DNA of 8,595 nucleotides from JBNLBT01 sp050303435 (lineage in GTDB: Bacteria; Pseudomonadota; Gammaproteobacteria; Xanthomonadales; Marinicellaceae): NCBI GenBank assembly GCA_050303435.1, contig JBNLBT010000128.1, positions 1 to 8,595 on the forward strand, in the 5' to 3' direction. The position numbers were made by a program, and so were the translations under genes. Shown piece after piece: positions 5,522 to 8,595 of this stretch; positions within the stretch are counted from its first letter, which is position 1; every line of letters begins with the position of its first letter. Below the pieces are notes generated by a model. That model worked only from the letters and a program-made list of their open reading frames with translations. It was not told the origin of the DNA and did not search any database.

Positions 5522-8422
5522 TCACTTCAGTTTCTCGATCTTGCGTTGTTTCACTTCAACGGGGCAGGTGCAGCGCACCACCAGATTGGCGTCGCAGCCA
5601 ATATATGCGCCATTCATCCAGGCTTTGTCCATGCGTCGGTGATCGCCAATCACGGCCAGCGCGGTGTTGGCATTGGTCGACCAGCTGTCGGTCAATACAC
5701 CGGTGGCTGAACAGGCCAAATCCGCGATGTTGTTGAACGGATGGTTGGCGGCCAGGGCCACGGAGCCATTGGCTTCAAGCCCGGTCCAGGCACTCAGCGT
5801 GATGCCCATGATCATTTTGTCCCCGGTGGGGCCGGTCACGCGCGTATTGCGGTCGCCGGTGCCCTGCATTTGTGTGACCAGAATATTGCCTGTTTTAAGT
5901 ATGTCTGTGTAGCTGGCACCGGTTTTTTTATTGTGCAGCTTTTCAGTGAATCGGTTCCACCAGTACACCGGTGCTTTCATCGGCGTGCCGTGCGCCACCA
6001 GGTTTTTCTGCAGCGATCGATTGGCGTCGTGTTCCTTGGCCAGCAGGGCGATGGATTTGCGCGATTGGCAGCTCAGTTTTTCCGGCACATTGTTTTTGCA
6101 GGCCAGTATGGAGTGGGTTTTCATGTGGCCCGGCAACCAGCGAAAACCGTACGGCTCATCCGGGTGGTTGATCAAGCGGATTTCCGGGATGTACATGGCG
6201 TTGACCACTGTTTTCTGCACATTCTGAACGGGCGTGTCGGTCAGGCCGCCGTCGCCCGAGTCCTGCCATTCGCCGTACTGCATGGCCCACAAAGAAACTC
6301 CCGGGGCCATGGGCACCAGCACGGCATTCAAGACACTGTAGTCCAGATTGAAAAAGCTGTTGTGGGCGATCAGCTGTTCATTCATGTGCGCAGTGGCCGT
6401 TTGTGCGGTCCACAGCACTTGCACATCCAGCGATTGCCCCGGCGGCAGTGTCAACTCATCGGACATCAGCAGTGTTTCATTGTTGTTCTGTACGATGAGT
6501 CTGCCCAGCCCGTCGCCGCTGTTTTGCAAGGCAATGCGCAGGCGTTCAGATTCATCCATGAGCAGAATAACGTCTTCATGCAGGCCCTCATCCGGCAGCT
6601 GAATCGTCCAGGCCAGCCAGCTGTTGTGCGGGTTCAAATGGCCCTCAGGCAGCGCCCAGCGCAAGTGACCGCCGCCGTCTGAGAACATCAATCCTATTTC
6701 GGCGTGATCGCTGCGCACTTTGTAGGGCGCGCCATGGATCTGTTCCAAAGCGATGCTCTGCTGCATGGACACGGCGTTGTTGACCGTTGCTTTTTGGGTG
6801 ATGTCGTCCGCTTTGAGCTGAAATTGCAGATGTGGGTTCTGTTGTGTGTATTGCGCAAGCCACGCCGATGGATCAAGCGTCTCATCATAAAGTTTGAATT
6901 CATCAAGCAAACCCCCAAAAGAGGCGCCGCAGTCGCTGCTGAGGCACTCGAAGCGATTGCCCAGTATGAAGTGACTGCCGTCTGTGATGTCGACCGGCAG
7001 CCACAGTGGATCGTTGGCATCGGCTTCGGCAATGGGCCGTCCATTCAATGACATGCGTTGCACCCGGCCACCGCTTTCGTCCTGCGACCAGGCCAAGGCG
7101 AAGTGATGCCAGCCGGGATTGAACCACACCATCTCACTGTGCAGTTCGGTGTCGCCGGCGCGCAGCCGGAAAACGCCCGTGTCCAGGCTGCTGGGCACCA
7201 GCGTGACGTCCCACTGTGTGTCAACGGCATTCGCACTGAACGCGGCCACGGTCATCTCATTGTTTTCGGTGCCGTGTTTCAGACGATCGGCGGGTATGTT
7301 CAGCCACACCGAGAGCGCCCCGGCTTCTTTGTGCACGGGCGCAGCCACCACCACACCGGTGGCGTCGTTGGCGCTCAAATCCAGAGCCCCGGCACCGCGC
7401 AATGCATCGGCGCTGAAGCGCGGCGGTTCGATCAGCAGTGCGCCGCCATTGAACCAGGCGCCGTTCACCTCTGAACGGCCTTGATTCAGCACGGTGTTTT
7501 GCAAGGCCGGCGGGGCTGTGTCGAAGTCAAAATAATGTTGCAGATTCGGATCATCCAGGTGCACGGTGACGATTTGACGTGACCAGTTGAGCTCGCCGCC
7601 CTGCAGGTTGTTGCTGATCACGCGGTACATTTCGAATTGATCCTGACCGGGGCGGAACACGCTGGGGCGATAGCGGATCCGGTTGGCCGCCGCCAGCTCG
7701 GTTGTGCCATAGGCCCCGTGTTTAACCACCGTTGCGCTGTTGAACAGCAATGCAATGGGGATGTCGACCGCCTCGGCATCGGCCAGCGCATGCACCGAGA
7801 TGTCCTCGCCGGGGATGGCGGCCGCGTCGGCGGCGCGAACGTACACCGTGAGTTGCGCGCTTGCTTCTGCGGCGCCGTAGTGCACAAGGTACTGACCCGG
7901 GACGTGAGACAACACACGCACCGTGCCATCGGCCAGCAGTTCGACGCTCAGTCCAGGCACTGCAGAAATCCATTCCGGCCTGAAGCCGCCGCTGTCGTTG
8001 TTCATGACCTCTACAAGCAGCGGTTCACCGGCGACGGCAAAAGCGGCGTCATCGAGCAGATTGGGTTTGACTTTGATGGCCACCGTGGCGCTGTATGAAA
8101 CTTCATAGTCTGCATTGGTTGCGGTGTAGTGGAACTCAAAAGGCTCGCTGACACCCGCTGCGGTTTGCAGCACGATGCGCTGGTCATCCGTCACCCAGGC
8201 TTGACCCAGCTCGGGCGGCAGTTCAATTGAATACACCTGCGTAACCGTGTGGTCATTCGCCAGAACATCCAGCGTTGTTTCGGTTTCCGCTGGCACCATG
8301 AATTCATCGTCCTGGGCCAAACCGATGATGAATTGGGCAAAGCCCTGTGGGGTGATCGCACAGCACAGCAGCGCGCACACCAGACGGGCTGTTGGGTTTT
8401 TTTTGTGAATATATTTTTTCAT
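5522..8422 (-). CDS. Exported 966-residue multidomain protein: Ig/cadherin-like repeats, LamG jelly-roll, unknown Cys-containing C-terminus
   Basis: A large secreted or surface protein. Residues 1-29 form a signal peptide (basic head, hydrophobic VCALLCCAI, likely cleavage after GFA). Residues about 37-118, 119-196 and 197-290 look like three tandem Ig/cadherin-like domains: openings such as DDEFMV...LDVLANDH and DDAAFA...VEVMNNDS, and in the third the YRPSVFRPGQDQFEMYRV segment. Residues 291-530 form a LamG/concanavalin-type jelly-roll (YFDFD, GALSVWLNI, GWHHFALAWS, SLNGRPI, GGLLDEFKLYDETLD). Residues 531-735 have a similar beta-rich pattern (SWLAWTIQL, QSLDVQVLWTAQTATAHMN) and are probably a second, divergent sandwich. 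Residues 736-966 match nothing I know and hold six cysteines (775, 785, 904, 943, 951, 953). No LPXTG-type, autotransporter or PEP-CTERM anchor is seen. ATG 8422 has GAGGA (8433-8429) upstream. Role is inferred as surface binding or carbohydrate recognition; no catalytic motif was found. Confidence 0.82.
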   Translation of the reverse strand: MKKYIHKKNPTARLVCALLCCAITPQGFAQFIIGLAQDDEFMVPAETETTLDVLANDHTVTQVYSIELPPELGQAWVTDDQRIVLQTAAGVSEPFEFHYTATNADYEVSYSATVAIKVKPNLLDDAAFAVAGEPLLVEVMNNDSGGFRPEWISAVPGLSVELLADGTVRVLSHVPGQYLVHYGAAEASAQLTVYVRAADAAAIPGEDISVHALADAEAVDIPIALLFNSATVVKHGAYGTTELAAANRIRYRPSVFRPGQDQFEMYRVISNNLQGGELNWSRQIVTVHLDDPNLQHYFDFDTAPPALQNTVLNQGRSEVNGAWFNGGALLIEPPRFSADALRGAGALDLSANDATGVVVAAPVHKEAGALSVWLNIPADRLKHGTENNEMTVAAFSANAVDTQWDVTLVPSSLDTGVFRLRAGDTELHSEMVWFNPGWHHFALAWSQDESGGRVQRMSLNGRPIAEADANDPLWLPVDITDGSHFILGNRFECLSSDCGASFGGLLDEFKLYDETLDPSAWLAQYTQQNPHLQFQLKADDITQKATVNNAVSMQQSIALEQIHGAPYKVRSDHAEIGLMFSDGGGHLRWALPEGHLNPHNSWLAWTIQLPDEGLHEDVILLMDESERLRIALQNSGDGLGRLIVQNNNETLLMSDELTLPPGQSLDVQVLWTAQTATAHMNEQLIAHNSFFNLDYSVLNAVLVPMAPGVSLWAMQYGEWQDSGDGGLTDTPVQNVQKTVVNAMYIPEIRLINHPDEPYGFRWLPGHMKTHSILACKNNVPEKLSCQSRKSIALLAKEHDANRSLQKNLVAHGTPMKAPVYWWNRFTEKLHNKKTGASYTDILKTGNILVTQMQGTGDRNTRVTGPTGDKMIMGITLSAWTGLEANGSVALAANHPFNNIADLACSATGVLTDSWSTNANTALAVIGDHRRMDKAWMNGAYIGCDANLVVRCTCPVEVKQRKIEKLK

Positions 8423-8595
8423 CCGTTGTCCTCATGCTTTTAACTTTAGAGTGATTGAATACGGGCCAAAGACCGGTTTGGTTTGCAATGGATGTGAACC
8501 CGGGTGGGCGGTTGGCGCATATTTGCGTTGAAAAATCACCAGCGCTGCCAGGGCAACCCATGCTTGGGACGCACGTCCCAGGTATCTGACCGGTG
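8423..8595. other. Non-coding upstream region of the large gene, palindrome-rich at the right edge
   Basis: Bases 8423-8460 hold the ribosome-binding site of the minus-strand gene and an AT-rich leader; no good -35/-10 pair could be chosen. Further right are small inverted repeats, including CGCA (8516-8519) with TGCG (8524-8527), CCCA (8557-8560) with TGGG (8565-8568), and the strong palindrome at 8565-8580. I see no credible gene, though an unseen one may lie beyond the window. Confidence 0.5.
8565..8580. repeat. Perfect inverted repeat TGGGACG-CA-CGTCCCA
   Basis: Seven-base arms (8565-8571 and 8574-8580) flank a 2-base centre, so a hairpin would form as TGGGAC, loop GCAC, GTCCCA. One further C-G pair (8563/8582) follows across a T-G wobble on the plus strand. 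The left arm also competes with CCCA at 8557-8560 for pairing. No T run follows on either strand. It could be a dimeric-regulator operator, part of a dispersed REP-like repeat, or the terminator of an unseen gene; the sequence alone does not decide. Confidence 0.5.

Noticed and set aside
5741..6682. Plus-strand open frame (313 codons) inside the large minus-strand gene.
   Set aside because: The minus frame carries a signal peptide and recognisable domains; the plus translation has the His/Gln/Val-rich composition of an antisense shadow.
8304..8561. Minus-strand open frame (85 codons) covering the leader of the large surface gene.
   Set aside because: It overlaps the signal-peptide region in another frame, has no family resemblance, and crosses the repeat-rich non-coding stretch.

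Overview
The window reads as ordinary chromosomal DNA of a moderately GC-rich Gram-negative bacterium, most likely a gammaproteobacterium, possibly Xanthomonadales/Lysobacterales-like. This rests on a YcaQ-type DNA glycosylase, a YadG/YadH-type ABC exporter whose subunits match the E. coli proteins in length and motifs, a lipobox-bearing lipoprotein and Sec-type signal peptides. The genus cannot be fixed from the sequence. There are six protein-coding genes. I see no tRNA, rRNA, CRISPR array, transposase or phage gene.

Layout. Bases 1-1194 (+) hold a YcaQ/AlkZ-family DNA glycosylase whose first few codons lie outside the window. After a 171-base gap with a possible extended -10 promoter comes 1366-2340 (+), an exported lipoprotein made almost entirely of seven 'two-component regulator propeller' repeats. 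It is followed by 2404-2802 (+), a small four-helix inner-membrane protein of unknown function. A promoter-like TTGAGC-N18-TACAAT overlaps the end of that gene and precedes an ABC-2 exporter operon: ATPase at 2855-3781 and permease at 3778-4539, with ATGA-overlapping stop and start codons. Next is a secreted serine esterase at 4637-5461 (+).

From the other side, the minus-strand gene 8422-5522 converges on the esterase. It encodes a 966-residue exported protein: signal peptide, three Ig/cadherin-like repeats, a LamG-type jelly-roll, a second probable beta-sandwich, and a C-terminal region of about 230 residues with six cysteines that I do not recognise. The two genes are separated by a 60-base spacer rich in inverted repeats. 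On the minus strand it is followed by a run of eight T, consistent with a terminator for the large gene.

How the genes work together. Only yadG/yadH-like form an evident complex. The propeller lipoprotein, the esterase and the large multidomain protein are all predicted to act outside the cytoplasm, so much of the window is devoted to the cell envelope or surface, but nothing shows they share a pathway. I found no clear defence, toxin or biosynthetic system. The least explained parts are the C-terminal region of the large surface protein, the stand-alone propeller lipoprotein, and the palindrome-rich non-coding stretch at the right edge.
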